64,000 nucleotides of DNA from Sepioteuthis lessoniana (taxonomy: Eukaryota > Mollusca > Cephalopoda > Myopsida > Loliginidae), in contig OY757911.1 of assembly GCA_963585895.1 (NCBI GenBank), forward strand, positions 62,790,501-62,854,500, written 5' to 3'. Made by a program: the position numbers and the translations under genes. The notes below the pieces were generated by a model. It saw nothing but the letters and a program-made list of their open reading frames with translations, searched no databases and had not been told where the DNA came from. Position 1 is the stretch's first letter; the number at the start of each line of letters is the position of its first letter. Shown here one piece after another: positions 32,991-44,850 of the stretch.

Positions 32991-34290
32991 TAAACCATGA
33001 TTTTTTAATAACGATTATACGTTATTGACCTCATTATCATAAAATTCTTTCACGTAATGAAACAATATTTAGAAATTTATCTATTGAAATGAGAAAAAGA
33101 ATACTTATAAAAAATGAAATTTCCACTGAATCTGCTAGTACATATGACTTTATTTATTAATCTAAAATTGAATCTCCCAGAAAAGGTGGGCGCATTTCTG
33201 CAGGTGCTTCTATTTAAAACATCACTTCAAATTGTTGCAATATTGAATAACTCAGCAATGTATAAAATGTGTTTCTATGACTTAAAATTTATATGCTTAA
33301 ACTTCTTCGGTATTTTTAGCGATTCTTTCTTATGAAAGCGCATTCATATCGAACTTTCTAATTTTATATAGATATATAATGTACCGAATCGGAGGTTTTT
33401 TGCTTCTTTTTATTTTGTTTTGTTTTGTTTTTTGTTTTGTTTTTTGTTTGTTTGTTTTTTTTTGCTTTTTTTTTTTCTATTTTCATAATGGAAAAATTGT
33501 TTCTGTATTTTGTCTGTCAATTTGAAGTCTAAAGCTCTGAGCTAAAGAATGACAGTAGACAACTATTATGATAAAGCAATTGTCTTCCGATCTTTGCATC
33601 GTTATGTTTGGCACAGAATATAGCACAAAGCAATAAATTCTCTTTAAAAAAATAAAAGTGAGGGAAGAAGAAAGAACAAGCAACAAACAAAATAGAACGC
33701 TTTTAGCGTGTCTGAATTTGTGGAAAGTTTTTATCCTCTTGTCTGTTCAAATCGTGCTGTTTACCTAAAGATTACAATAGTGAAAACCAAGGCCTTATTG
33801 CACTCAGAAACCTTATACACCCTTATATTCATTTGTTCACTGTCATTTTTCTGTTACAATTTTAACTCCCAATAAGAATAAATCATGTGCTGAAGAATAA
33901 GCTGTCGGTATCATGAATTCTTCAATGCTCTCTGATTTCTATAAGACTTCATTATGCTTATTTAGAACCTCCTACTATTGAAAACTTTACGCAAATTCTA
34001 TTCAAATATTAAGTTCTACGCTCTCAAATTTTAAAAATGATTAAGAAATGTATTCTGAGTGGGAGTTTGTTTCTAGCGACCACATGATATTTCGATTAAA
34101 ATGCAAATTCTGAGGAGAATTGAATTTCATCTCGGATATTCTCTTTTATATAGACCCATGTCATACTGTCACAGAGCTAGAATCATTATCATCTTTTTCT
34201 TGAACTTTTGAAGACAATTACAAGGGAATGGTAAAACATCAAACACGATAACCCTAATCTTCAAAAAGATCATTGATTTTTATGTAAAAC
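32991..34290. other. AT-rich sequence, T/G-rich tract inside
   Basis: A TTTTG-rich low-complexity patch lies at about 33400-33478. No coding region or SINE was recognised. Confidence 0.4.
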
Positions 34291-34294
34291 GATT

Positions 34295-34720
34295 AATAGC
34301 TCTGTCGGTTAGGCTTAGAATACGCCGACTGTTTCCTTTGCCGACGGTTATAACTTCCCAACCCAACCCACCCCACCCAAAAAGCGGGAGGGGAATGTCG
34401 TGGGAATGAAATTAAACTGCTATGTTGAGGCTCCATTTCTGTATATCTTAATAGTTTGGTGTATCTTTTCATTGCCATTACTCCCAGGTCCACTCTTACC
34501 GGAGTGGCAGTATCGGTTAGGTTTCTACCTTTGGGTCTAACAGATTTTTTTTGAAAATTATTCGTATTCAATAAAACTGAATGCACACAAAACTCTTAAG
34601 AAACAACTACACAAAAAATGTAAATATGGACGTACAATGAACATGATTCTCTGACCTGTTTTCATAGAGGAAAACTAAACAGGTTGACATGCCGTTAAAA
34701 CCAATCACTCAATCAATCAT
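34295..34720 (+). mobile_element. Family C element, diverged
   Basis: Head CTGTCGGTTAGGCTTAGAAT and ACGCCGACTGTTTCC, then TTCATTGCCATTACTCCCAG, GGAGTGGCAGTATCGGTTAG and CTACCTTTGGGTCTAACAG. The end is GGTTGACATGCCGTTAAAAC with CAATCACTCAATCAATC. Confidence 0.65.
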
Positions 34721-35811
34721 GAAATGATTAATACTTCTTTATTCCTAACAAGTCGTAAAAATCATTTCTAATTTTATGAAATATCCTCTTTTCAATTAAA
34801 TATTTGTAAAATTAAGAACATAAAAATAATTATTAGTTTCTAATTTTTTTTGTATGTATGTGTTTTGCCGTCTTAAATAATCTAAATTTGGAATATGCTT
34901 TAAGCTAACGTCTAATGAAAAGAGATTACTATAATTGTTGCAATTTACTCATTGAGTTTTAAGAAAGCGGAAGAACTAGTTCTGCCATTGCGTAAGGAAA
35001 ACGGAAGTGCTATTGTTATTTGTCAATAAAATTGAAGGTAGAACTTTCGCTTGGTAGCTCACAATTGACAGAAGTTTTGTGTCAATTTTTTTTAACTTCC
35101 TGAGCCATTGTGGTAAAAATATATAGTGTTAGAAGCTTTGAATATTTTAGGTTGTGTTGGTAATATTTTCGGGCTTATTGGCTTCATTCCAAAGTTTCTT
35201 TCACATACACATCTAAATACAACTTATAATTATTTCTATTATTAACGTTATCAATAAATATTACAAAATATTAAGAACATTATTCCTTTGTATCTATTTT
35301 ATATCATAACAGATACAATATTAATATTCTTTCAATTAGGAGGTCATATATTAAACTAGACCTCTATGCGTCTAAGCTGCTCTCAGGATTCGGATAGTGG
35401 AAGTAAATTAATTAGTTAATATTTAACAGTTCTTCCTAGAATTACTTTAACGTTTTAAGTAAAAGTTAGTGGAAAAACCGAACATCAAAGACGGGATTAT
35501 TGGGATATACTACATGTGGATCATAATTATAGCTTCAAAAATATACTGTTCTTCCGGGGTTCAGCATTCTATTAAACGACGCAAATATGTACATATGTAC
35601 CCTCTTTAAAATGATTTTAAAATCGAATTTCAAAACACTTTAAAATTTGCTTTAAAAATGTTTTAAAATCGAATTTGAAAATTAATTCAAAAATGAATTT
35701 AAAACAAATTTCTTAATCTTTCTTAAATAAAATTCTAAAATCATTTTCTGATACTTGTATTATTTTTTCTTGGATATTGAACCCTATCACAGAAATGAAT
35801 ACACTATAACT
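34721..35811. other. AT-rich sequence with weak internal repeats
   Basis: The motif TTTTAAAATCGAATTT recurs within 35608-35705. Nothing else was recognised. Confidence 0.4.
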
Positions 35812-36335
35812 CGATTGCCCAGTCAGCTAGGGCTGTAGAATAGATCTACTGCACCTCTCCAGAGGGGTAAAAAAAAACCACCAAACGAATGACCTAGATA
35901 TAACACAAAACAATCTGATGGTGATGTTCCAGAGATGCTGGAGCTTTGGAGAATGCGGAGTACCCCTTCATTACCATTGCTCCCAGGTCCACTCTGGCCT
36001 GGAATGGTAGTACCTGATAGGGTCCAATCTATGGGTCAAATATAACTAACAGCATACTTATATTAAACTGAATTGTTGGAATTAGAACTGTTTGACTAAA
36101 CTGAATAGCTTGAAATAGAAATGTTTTGGCAATTAAACTGGGTACTTACATTTATAATATGTACTTATGCTAAACTAAATTATTTGAAATGAAATTGCTT
36201 TTGCCATTGAAACTGTAATTACACTGAACTGAATAGTTTAATATAGAACTGTTTTGACATTTAAATGTGTAAATAAAATCTATACTTATACTAAACTAAA
36301 TTAGCTGAATTAAAACTGTTTGAATATAGCCTAGT
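35812..36335 (+). mobile_element. Family C element, first of three in a row
   Basis: Head AGTCAGCTAGGGCTGTAGAA followed by TAGATCTACTGCACC, then CTGATGGTGATGTTCCAG, CCTTCATTACCATTGCTCCC, GGAATGGTAGTACCTGATAG and CCAATCTATGGGTCAAATAT. Several CTAAACTGAATAG-type internal units follow. It stops without the usual tail where the next C head begins. Confidence 0.8.
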
Positions 36336-36694
36336 CGGCTGGGGCTGTATAATACACCGACTGCACCCCCCACCCAATGAGTGTCCTTCATATGACACTA
36401 AACAATCTGATGGTGAGGTTCCAGTGATGCTGGAGCTCTGGGGAATGTGGAGTACCCATTCATTGCCATCGCTCCCAAGTCCACCCTGGCCCGGAGAGGT
36501 AGTACCTAATAAGGATCCTATCTATGGGTTAAATAGAACGAAACCGTGATTTGAGCTTACTGTTTTTTGCATTTTAACTGCGTATTTATGCTAAACTGAT
36601 TTTTTTTCAAATAGAACTGTTCTGAGATTAAACTATGTACTTATGCTTCACTGAATTATATGAAATAAAACTCTTTTGTTATAAACTCTGTGTA
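36336..36694 (+). mobile_element. Family C element, second of three
   Basis: Head TAGTCGGCTGGGGCTGTATA and ACACCGACTGCACC, then AATGAGTGTCCTTCATATG, GTGAGGTTCCAGTGATGCTG, CCCGGAGAGGTAGTACC and TCCTATCTATGGGTTAAATA. Internal AT-rich units run into the next head at about 36695. Confidence 0.8.
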
Positions 36695-36829
36695 TTGCCC
36701 AATCGGCTGGAGCTGTAGAATACACAGATAGCACCTATGCAGAGGAGTAAGACCCTCCCACAACGAAAGTGGCACTAAAAAATCTGATGGTGAGGTTCCA
36801 GCTTTGAAGAATATATATATATTCCAGCT
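36695..36829 (+). mobile_element. Family C element, third of three, 5' part
   Basis: Head CAATCGGCTGGAGCTGTAGA, ACACAGATAGCACC, GCAGAGGAGTAAGACCC and AATCTGATGGTGAGGTTCCA. It breaks off before the middle of the family and a B SINE follows. Confidence 0.75.
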
Positions 36830-36849
36830 TTGGTCATTTACAATGGTAC

Positions 36850-37140
36850 TATTTACCAACCCCTACGCTCGGGCAGGATATGACACAAAGTCAATTTTTA
36901 AGCGGAGTTTAACAGGTTTTGAATTCAGAGTTTTCCTTCTCCTAGACTAGTTGCCTAACCAAGGCTGAAGAACCTAGTCCGTCCAACTATTTACCCATAG
37001 CTGGAGGGAGAATAAGGGGGTTCATACCTTTCCCAAAGGTATTTGCCCGAAAGTGAACGTAATAGCGCGACTGGAGTACGAACTCGCGTACTACGATTCC
37101 GCAGTTCATCGCTTTAACCATTACACCACGGGGACACCAC
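36850..37140 (-). mobile_element. Complete, young family B SINE, antisense
   Basis: Flanked by a 20-bp target duplication, TTGGTC(A/G)TTTACAATGGTAC, at 36830-36849 and 37141-37160 with one mismatch. The minus strand reads from GTGTCCCCGTGGTGTAATGG through a consensus A box TGGTTAAAGCG and GAGTTCGTACTCCAG to GGGGTTGGTAAATAG. It differs from the copy at 7906-8198 at only a handful of positions, whereas other B copies in the window are much more diverged. Confidence 0.94.
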
Positions 37141-37224
37141 TTGGTCGTTTACAATGGTACTAGACTTATAGCAGCAATGTTTTTCTTTTACATTTTAAGA
37201 TTGAAGTATAGAAGCAGATATATT

Positions 37225-37500
37225 CTCACAACTACACAAGCCAAGTAGACTGAAGTACTATAGAAACGCCAAATGCATCTCTGCAGAAGGATAAGGCCCC
37301 ACCCCAACGAGAGTCCGGCTTAGACACTGAGTACCCTTTTATTACTATTTTCCGGTCCACCTGATAGATTCTAATCTATTGGTCAAATAGAACTGTTTAA
37401 CCTTTAAACTGAGTAAACAAATAACTGATATTACATTAAATTGTTAGTGTAACATAGCAATACTTGGAACCATTTAACCTTCTACAAATGAATGAGTAAT
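37225..37500 (+). mobile_element. Family C element, diverged partial copy
   Basis: Recognisable by CATCTCTGCAGAAGGATAAG, CCCCAACGAGAGTCCGG, TATTGGTCAAATAGAACTG and AATTGTTAGTGTAACATAG. The head is degraded and the tail has been replaced by an (AT)n tract. Confidence 0.6.
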
Positions 37501-37508
37501 CTTAAAGA

Positions 37509-37513
37509 TATAT

Positions 37514-37548
<35 letters not shown>

Positions 37549-37568
37549 CTTAAAGATATATATATATA

Positions 37569-37616
<48 letters not shown>

Positions 37617-37665
37617 TCATGAAAGCCATAAAAGAGTTGACTCCTCCTCTCTCTTTCTTTCTCTC

Positions 37666-37699
<34 letters not shown>

Positions 37700-37702
37700 T
37701 GT
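37509..37702. repeat. (AT)n and (CT)n microsatellites
   Basis: AT dinucleotides with a few interruptions from 37509 to about 37613, then CT/GT-rich runs to about 37702. Confidence 0.93.
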
Positions 37703-37849
37703 CTGTCTGTCCACCACTAGATAACCATGAAATATACCACAAAATTTCTTTGAATTTTAACATCCAGCAGTCCTGGACTTTAACTAAGTTAAAACTTAAG
37801 ATAAAAAAAAAGTGAATTTTTTTTTTTTTTATTTTTATTTTTTTTTTTT
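37703..37849. other. Short spacer ending in a T tract
   Basis: T-rich runs at 37815-37850 lead directly into the LINE 5' end. Confidence 0.5.
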
Positions 37850-37922
37850 TTTATTATTACTACCGCGTACACATGGGAAGCAGCATGCTGTACGTGTGAG
37901 TCTTGCGGCTTAACGCTCAAGA

Positions 37923-39175
37923 TTGCCAGTTCGATCGGGGAACTACTGCTGCTCATCTATAAGAGTGGCTTCTATAGATGAGAACAAAAACAGCCACCGA
38001 AAGATAACCATGACTAGTACTCAAACCAGATCCATAAACCGCATCGCTCTTCGCGCGGGTAAAAAAGGGGCGCGTCCTGCTGAGGTTGGAGCCCTGCCTC
38101 GGTGTTCGAAAAATCAGCTACAGAGCTCAAACACAAACAAAAAACTACTAAAATGCAAACAAACAATACAGATAGCGACATTTAACGTAAGAACCCTAAA
38201 TAGAATAGGTCAACTATCAGAGCTAACTGCATCAGCGTAGAACATAAGATAGATATAATTTGCATACAAGAGCACCGATACACGCACACCGAAGATATCA
38301 AGTATCACGAAACTGGAAATGGATGGATGCTGGTGACTGTATCGGCATGGAAAAACTCTGTCAATGCATCGGTAGGAGGGGTGGGAATACTTCTAGGACC
38401 GAGAGCGTTAAAACACTGAACAGCATTGAGAGAATACAACCTAGGATGATGGCCGCAACGTTTAATGGCAACCCCAAAGCAACAATTATCTCCTGCTACA
38501 GCCCTACCAATGTTAGCGAAGAAAACGAAATAGCCCCTTCTACGAAGATCTATCCTCCCTAGTACGTAGCATTCCGAAACACAACCTGCTAGTCATTGGC
38601 GGAGATATGAATGCACAAATCGGGAAAAACAGACACAACAAATACAGCCTACACTACGCGTCTAACAGGAATGGACAGCATTTAATAGATTTCATGATAG
38701 AAAATAGATTAACCTGCCTCAATACAAACTTTCAAAAAAGGGAGGGGAAATTATGGACCTACACATACGCGAATAAGAGTAAAGCACAGATAGACTACGT
38801 CCTTATAAACAGGAAATGGAAGAATAGTGCGATGAATTGCGAGGCATACTCCTCCTTCGAGGGTGGTGTCCTCCGATCATCGAATAGTTACGGCCAAAGT
38901 ACGACTAAGCCTAAGAAAAAACGCCACACGTAAAGCGACGACCAAGCACTATGACTGGGCCCTACTCAACAACAGAGATATTAGAGATAAATATGCATTA
39001 GAATTAAGAACAGATTCGAAGCACTACAAGAGAAGGTAGAAATAGGCACCCCAAATGACGAATATGAAAATTTTGTAGAAGCACACCTGGAGGCGGCAGA
39101 AAAGTGTATTCCAACAAAACCTAGAACTAAATATAGAGTCCCTTGGGAAACGCCAGCAGCTAGAGAAAACGCGCA
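37923..39175 (+). pseudogene. LINE endonuclease domain, frameshifted
   Basis: Reading across three frames gives IQIATFNVRTLNRIGQL (the N-terminal ATFNVRTL motif), then HKIDIICIQEHRYTH (the Glu-containing QEHR motif), then MAATFNGNPKATIISCYSPT, then VIGGDMNAQIGKNR (GD-N-A, catalytic Asp/Asn), then QIDYVLINRKW and, after one missing base near 38871, SSDHRIVTAKV with the terminal catalytic SDH. All expected catalytic motifs of an apurinic-type endonuclease can be seen, though never in one frame. It would nick target DNA to prime reverse transcription. Confidence 0.85.
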
Positions 39176-39178
39176 CTC

Positions 39179-41039
39179 GTGAAGACTGCCTCCAAAAACT
39201 ATCAACAGAACCCAACAAATACAAATGCACGAGAACTAGAAAAGGCGCAACATCAATTAACAGGAATATACCTAAAAGAACAGGCAGAATACGTACAAAA
39301 TCAGATAGATAAGATTAGAGACTCGGTGGAAGATAGGCAATCCAGGATAGCCTGGCAAACAATAAACGAAGTAAGTGGAAGGAAGAGCACAGCCAAAGCA
39401 AAATTGAAAGCTGGTAGCCAACAAGAAAGAATAAAACTGTGGGAACAGCATTTCAAAAATCTACTAGGAAACCCACCAGAAATAACGGATGAACCCATCA
39501 CCAGAATTATTAGTAAGCAATTAGACGTAAAACTAGGTCCTTTCACCAAAGAAGAACTCGACACGGTTCTCAGAAGAATTAAAAATAGGAAAGCGGCAGG
39601 GCTAGACGAGATCCCCCCAGAAGTGTGGAAGACGAGACAATTCGACGATATACTGCTCCGGCAATGCAACGCAGTCTATAGTCAAAATAGGATAGAACGA
39701 TGGACGAAGGGATGCATCCTTCCATTCCCTAAAAAAGGCGACCTCGACTAGCCAAGAACTACCGAGGGATAACACTTACATCCATAGCAGCCAAAATCTA
39801 CAATGCCCTACTACGAACCGCATAGAACCCAAAATGGAAAACATCCTTAGGAAAAACCAAAATGGCTTCCGGAGAAACAGATCCACAACCTCACAAATAC
39901 TGACCATCCGTAGAATCCTGGAAGACGTTCGGGCAAAAAACTTACAGGCGACATTACTATTTGTCGACTTTACCAAGGCCTTCGATTCCATACACAGAGG
40001 GAAGATGGAGCAAATCCTACTAGCTTACGGCCTACCAAAAGAAACCGTAGCAGCGATAATGATTCTCTACAGAAACACCAAAGTAAAAGTACGTTCACCA
40101 GATGGAGACACGGAATACTTCGACATTGTTGCAGGAGTACTACAAGGAGACACACTAGCCCCGTACCTCTTTATCATCTGTCTAGACTATGTGCTTAGGA
40201 CTTCGATAGACAAAATCAGAGAAAATGGCTTTGAGCTGACTAAGAGAAGAAGCAAAAGGTACCCGCAAAAACAATCACGGACGCCGACTACGCTGATGAC
40301 TTGGCGCTACTAGCGAATACGCCTAATCAAGCAGAGACACTACTACATAGTCTGGAACGAGCTGCAGCTGGCATTGGCCTACATGTCAATGCAAACAAAC
40401 CGAATATATGTGTTACAACCAAACAGGCAACATTGCCACACTAGACGGAGCCTCTCTGAAACTAGTCGACAAATTCACCTACCTAGGAAGCAGCGTCTCA
40501 TCAACCGAGAAGGACATCGACACACGACTGACGAAGGCATGGACAGCTATCGATAGACTCTCGATCATATGGAAGTCGGACCTAACAGATAAAATGAAAC
40601 GCAGTTTCTTCCAGGCAGCGGTTGTGTCGATACTGCTATATGGATGCACCACATGGACGCTTACAAAACGGCTGGAGAGGAGGCTGGACGGAAATTACAC
40701 AAGAATGTTGAGAGCAGTATTGAACAAGTCCTGGCGACAACACCCCACGAGACTCCAACTATACGGACACTTGCCCCCCATCACAAAAACTATACAAGTT
40801 CGACGAACCAGACACGCAGGACACTGCTGGAGAAGCAAGGACGAGCTCATAAGCGATGTACTCCTGTGGACCCCCCACTCATGGATGTGCAAGAGTTGGA
40901 CGACCAGCACGAACTTACATACAGCAGCTATGTGAGGACACGGGTTGTAATCCTGAAGACCTGCCGGAGGCGATGAATGATAGGGAGAAATGGCGAGAGA
41001 CGGTCAGGGATATCCGCGCAGGCGGCGCGACATGATGAT
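39179..41039 (+). pseudogene. LINE reverse transcriptase region, frameshifted
   Basis: The first frame (39179-39751) contains NRKAAGLDEIPPEVWK and ends early because one base is missing before LAKNYRGITLTSIAAK. The next frame (39834-40313) has NGFRRNRSTTSQILTIRRIL, VDFTKAFDSIHR and AGVLQGDTLAPYLF. After another one-base loss the YADD box is at 40289-40300. The C-terminal part (40408-40935) has SFFQAAVVSILLYGCTTW, NKSWRQHPTRLQLYGHLPP and RRTRHAGHCWRSKDEL, then another frameshift. The last codons before the tail read DIRAGGAT and the (TGA)n tail supplies the stop. Confidence 0.92.
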
Positions 41040-41052
41040 GATGATGATGATA

Positions 41053-41520
41053 TATATATCCATAAATACACACACAATATTCGGCATTAACCTAGAACGG
41101 TTGATACAGCATAAAACCAAACCAACCAACATTTATAAAACTTTTCTTCCTCTGATATATTGGACTCAAATTACTTGCAATATCTTTTGACCTCATCTTT
41201 ATTTTTATACTCACAAGTTTCGGCCGATATGTCCTTCAGCCTTCTTCAAAAGATTGTGGGTTTCTGAGAAAAGTTAGCAATAGAAATGTCACAGCGACAG
41301 AGCGAGATACAAAAAAAAATAAGAAGTGTAAGAAAGTGTAAGAAAGGGAAACTCAAAGACTTGTTTTTGTTTTTGTTTTTGTCGTATTGTTCTTGTTTTT
41401 TGTTTGTTTTTGTTTTTGTTTAATTCAAACTTAATGGGTTATCTAACGTTAAAGCCTTCTTGTAGAATAACAGTGATAAGAAACAAAATAAATAATTCAA
41501 ATATGAGAGACGAATATAGA
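41053..41520. other. Intergenic sequence with T/G-rich low complexity
   Basis: A GTTTTT-type tract lies at about 41365-41420. Nothing coding was recognised. Confidence 0.45.
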
Positions 41521-41527
41521 ACAAAAG

Positions 41528-41788
41528 CATCTGTGGTGTAATGTTAACCGTCGAAGGAAATGAACATAGGAGCACGGGTTCAAGACCTGAACAAAACTGT
41601 TTGCATTTCACGTAGCGCTCGGGGAGATATGAATCCAATTACTTTCTCTCCAGCTATGAATAAAATAGAAGGACAGACTTAGCTCTTAGACGTTAGTATG
41701 GCAATCGGTTTAAGAGAAAACAAACTCTGAATTTAAACCTGTTAAACCCCGCTTAAAATTGACCTTATCTCACATCCTGCTCGAGCGA

Positions 41789-41792
<4 letters not shown>
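41528..41792 (+). mobile_element. Family B SINE with (AT)n tail
   Basis: Head TCTGTGGTGTAATGTTAACC, B box GGGTTCAAGACC, GTTTGCATTTCACGTAGC, CTCTCCAGCTATGAATAAAA, CCTGTTAAACCCCGCTTAAA and CACATCCTGCTCGAGCGAAG. It passes directly into an (AT)n tract. Confidence 0.87.

Positions 41793-41878
<86 letters not shown>
41793..41878. repeat. (AT)n microsatellite at a SINE 3' end
   Basis: About 43 AT units with one slip, starting exactly where the family B tail should be. Confidence 0.95.
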
Positions 41879-41879
<1 letters not shown>

Positions 41880-42490
41880 AGAACGGAGAAATAAGGTTAA
41901 TATGAGGGAATGGGGAGAGTAAAAAAGTCAATGTGAGAGAAAGAGGCAGAAAAAAGAATATCGATGAGGGGAATAAAAGAAACAGAAATCAGATAAATTT
42001 AAGAGAGGAAAAGAGAAAAAAAAATCAATTGGAGAGACGGGGGACGCAAGGAAGCACACAGGAAAACAACTGTAGGAGAGAGATTTAAAAAATAGAAATA
42101 AGGTCAAAGAGTGAGAAAGAGATGCAGAAAAAATATGATCAGTGTGAGATATAGAGACAGAAAGAAGAAATAAAACCAATGTGATAAACGAAAAGAATAA
42201 TGAAATATGGATAATTCCAGGGAGGGAGCCAGAAAAGAGAATAAAATCAATGTGAGAGAGGGAGGCACAAATAAGAAAAAAAGATCAATTAAAGAGAGAA
42301 AAACAGAAAGCAGAAATTAGATCAATGAAAGATAGTGAGGCAGATAAGAAATATAAGATCAATATTTGGGAGGAGAAAAAAGGAAATCCGATAAATGTGA
42401 GAGAAGGAGAAATAAAGAAATACGATAAATATGAGAGAAGTAGACGGAAAAAAAAGAAACACAAACCAAAATAAGAAAGATAGAGAAACG
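41880..42490. repeat. Purine-rich degenerate minisatellite, about 35 bp
   Basis: The motif ATCAATGTGAGAGAG, followed by GAGGCAGAAAAAAGAAA-like sequence, recurs. The anchors are near 41929, 42024, 42139, 42177, 42248, 42286, 42321, 42358, 42391 and 42424. In the right half the spacing is 33-38 bp. One strand is almost all purine, which gives long spurious open frames on the other strand. Confidence 0.75.
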
Positions 42491-43110
42491 AGAAAATTGT
42501 TTTTAAAACTAATAAAACTTTGCCAGTAAATAATTTATATTAGTTAATTTTTCTAACTGAATTTTTAAAAACAGCGATAGAATTTTCCTACGGCACAATA
42601 AATAAAAATCTAACGGCACCATTTTTACCGGAAAAGGTATTAATTTTCTAGACAGGTTCTTGACTTTTCGGACAACCTGCATAAAATTAACAGATACACA
42701 AAACTTGCAAACTAATTCAGTTCGTCTGTTAAACAAATCTCCATCAACGTCGAAAAATATTTCTCGAGCTAAGCAGAAATTTGACATACTTGGTCGAATT
42801 GTTCTTCTTCGTCAGCTCCACAACCAGAACGTTATTCAGACAGTCAGAATCTGGTTGACAGATTGCCTATACCATAAAACAGGAATAAAAACAATAGTAC
42901 AACCGATAAAGGTACTGACTCCTCGGCATAATGCATTTGTTAAGTTTCCCAATACAACTGTTTATTCAGTGTCAAAACAAATTACGTGCAGATGAGTGTT
43001 CTTGAATCTTGCGAAATTCAACAAGCAAAACTATTATATAAAATGAAAGGGTTACAAATTATTAGATATGTTTTAAGCTTAGGTGGCAGCCAGCCAATCC
43101 TCCACTCGAG
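42491..43110. other. AT-rich sequence, no recognised gene
   Basis: A plus-strand frame of 111 codons (42660-42995) has no recognisable motif and ordinary AT-rich codon use. It is probably random. Confidence 0.35.
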
Positions 43111-43112
43111 TG

Positions 43113-43114
43113 AT

Positions 43115-43175
<61 letters not shown>
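43113..43175. repeat. (CA)n(AT)n microsatellite
   Basis: CA units with one CAAACA interruption, then AT units. Confidence 0.94.
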
Positions 43176-43444
43176 ATTACTATCATGATTAAAATTTAAC
43201 TCTAAAAGCGTTTTTAATCCGTAAAATCATTCCAATGCTCAATGGAGAAAAAGACAGTGCAATACGACCATATATTTCAAGTATGAAATAAGATTAAAAA
43301 AAACTCTTCAAAGTTATTTTTCTGTGACTTTAAAGTTATTATTTAACCAGTCGGGCATGTCGAATACTAGCTCAGCTGAAGATCGGAAATGTAAAACTCT
43401 AGGTCATGAGTTTTTATCCAGTTTTATATCTTATTTCGAATTTG

Positions 43445-44359
<915 letters not shown>

Positions 44360-44368
44360 CAATATAAA
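44360..44368 (+). promoter_or_regulatory. Possible TATA box
   Basis: AATATAAAAGCC lies about 55 bases before the candidate start codon at 44416. AT-rich sequence makes such matches common, so it supports the exon call only weakly. Confidence 0.25.
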
Positions 44369-44415
44369 AGCCAAGGCTTTTTTATTTTGCTGGAAGCTAT
44401 AAATTTAGATTAAAG

Positions 44416-44850
44416 ATGTCTGCAGCACTTATTCCTGAAGAATTGCCTTTGCCAGGTAAAGTTTCGACATTTAAATTCATAATTCTAATGTGTGACTCAC
44501 GGCACTTTTTCTCTCATGTACAAATTTAAGCGGCTTGATGCTTTTCTCCTTAATAAATCACAATTTTTGAATTCCATTTTATTCGAGGAACAGTGTTGGT
44601 TAATGAACAAGCAACTCAACAATAACAAAACCAAGGAAAAATTTCAAAAGTTATATGTAAAGCTATAACACTATCAAAGGAACATCCTTGTCGTGTTGTG
44701 GCGAACGTGCTGACAGCAACATTAATGTATCAATGCTTTGGTATCACAAGACCAGTACGCTTGTATCTGGGATCAGCTCTCGGCATGGTTCTACTGAAGA
44801 TTAGCAGTCGCCCTGGAGAACTTTTACAAGAGAAGGGCAAGGTCCGATAG
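44416..44850 (+). CDS. Candidate two-exon small membrane protein
   Basis: Exon 1 would be 44416-44455, starting AAAGATGTC and encoding MSAALIPEELPLP, followed by a consensus donor CCAG/GTAAAG. Exon 2 would be about 44636-44850, entered after CCAAG in the phase that the donor requires. It encodes KEHPCRVVANVLTATLMYQC, then TRPVRLYLGSALGMVLLKIS and ends RPGELLQEKGKVR before TAG at 44848. The product is about 84 residues, with two short hydrophobic stretches separated by a basic turn and a basic C-terminus. Codon use in exon 2 is richer in G and C than the flanks. The acceptor lacks a good pyrimidine tract and could lie elsewhere. I do not recognise the family. It may be a gene, part of a gene or a retrocopy. 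Confidence 0.35.

Larger units (their letters stand above)
37850..41052 (+). mobile_element. Near full-length RTE-like LINE
   Basis: About 3.2 kb with a short 5' untranslated part, one polyprotein region (apurinic-type endonuclease followed by reverse transcriptase) and a (TGA)n tail. No separate ORF1 was seen. The length, the domain order and the microsatellite-like 3' end fit the RTE group, but the clade is not proven. At least seven frameshifts or stops make this copy inactive. Three more copies or fragments of the same family lie in the window on the plus strand (30040-31810, 48632-49860, 52413-52815) and one on the minus strand (18664-19145). No clear target duplication was identified at its ends. 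Confidence 0.9.

Noticed and set aside
33114..33335. 73-codon plus-strand frame with a hydrophobic N-terminus
   Set aside because: A single short frame in AT-rich DNA, with no flanking splice signals or recognisable family.
42660..42995. 111-codon plus-strand frame
   Set aside because: No recognised motif, ordinary AT-rich composition, and no splice or promoter evidence.
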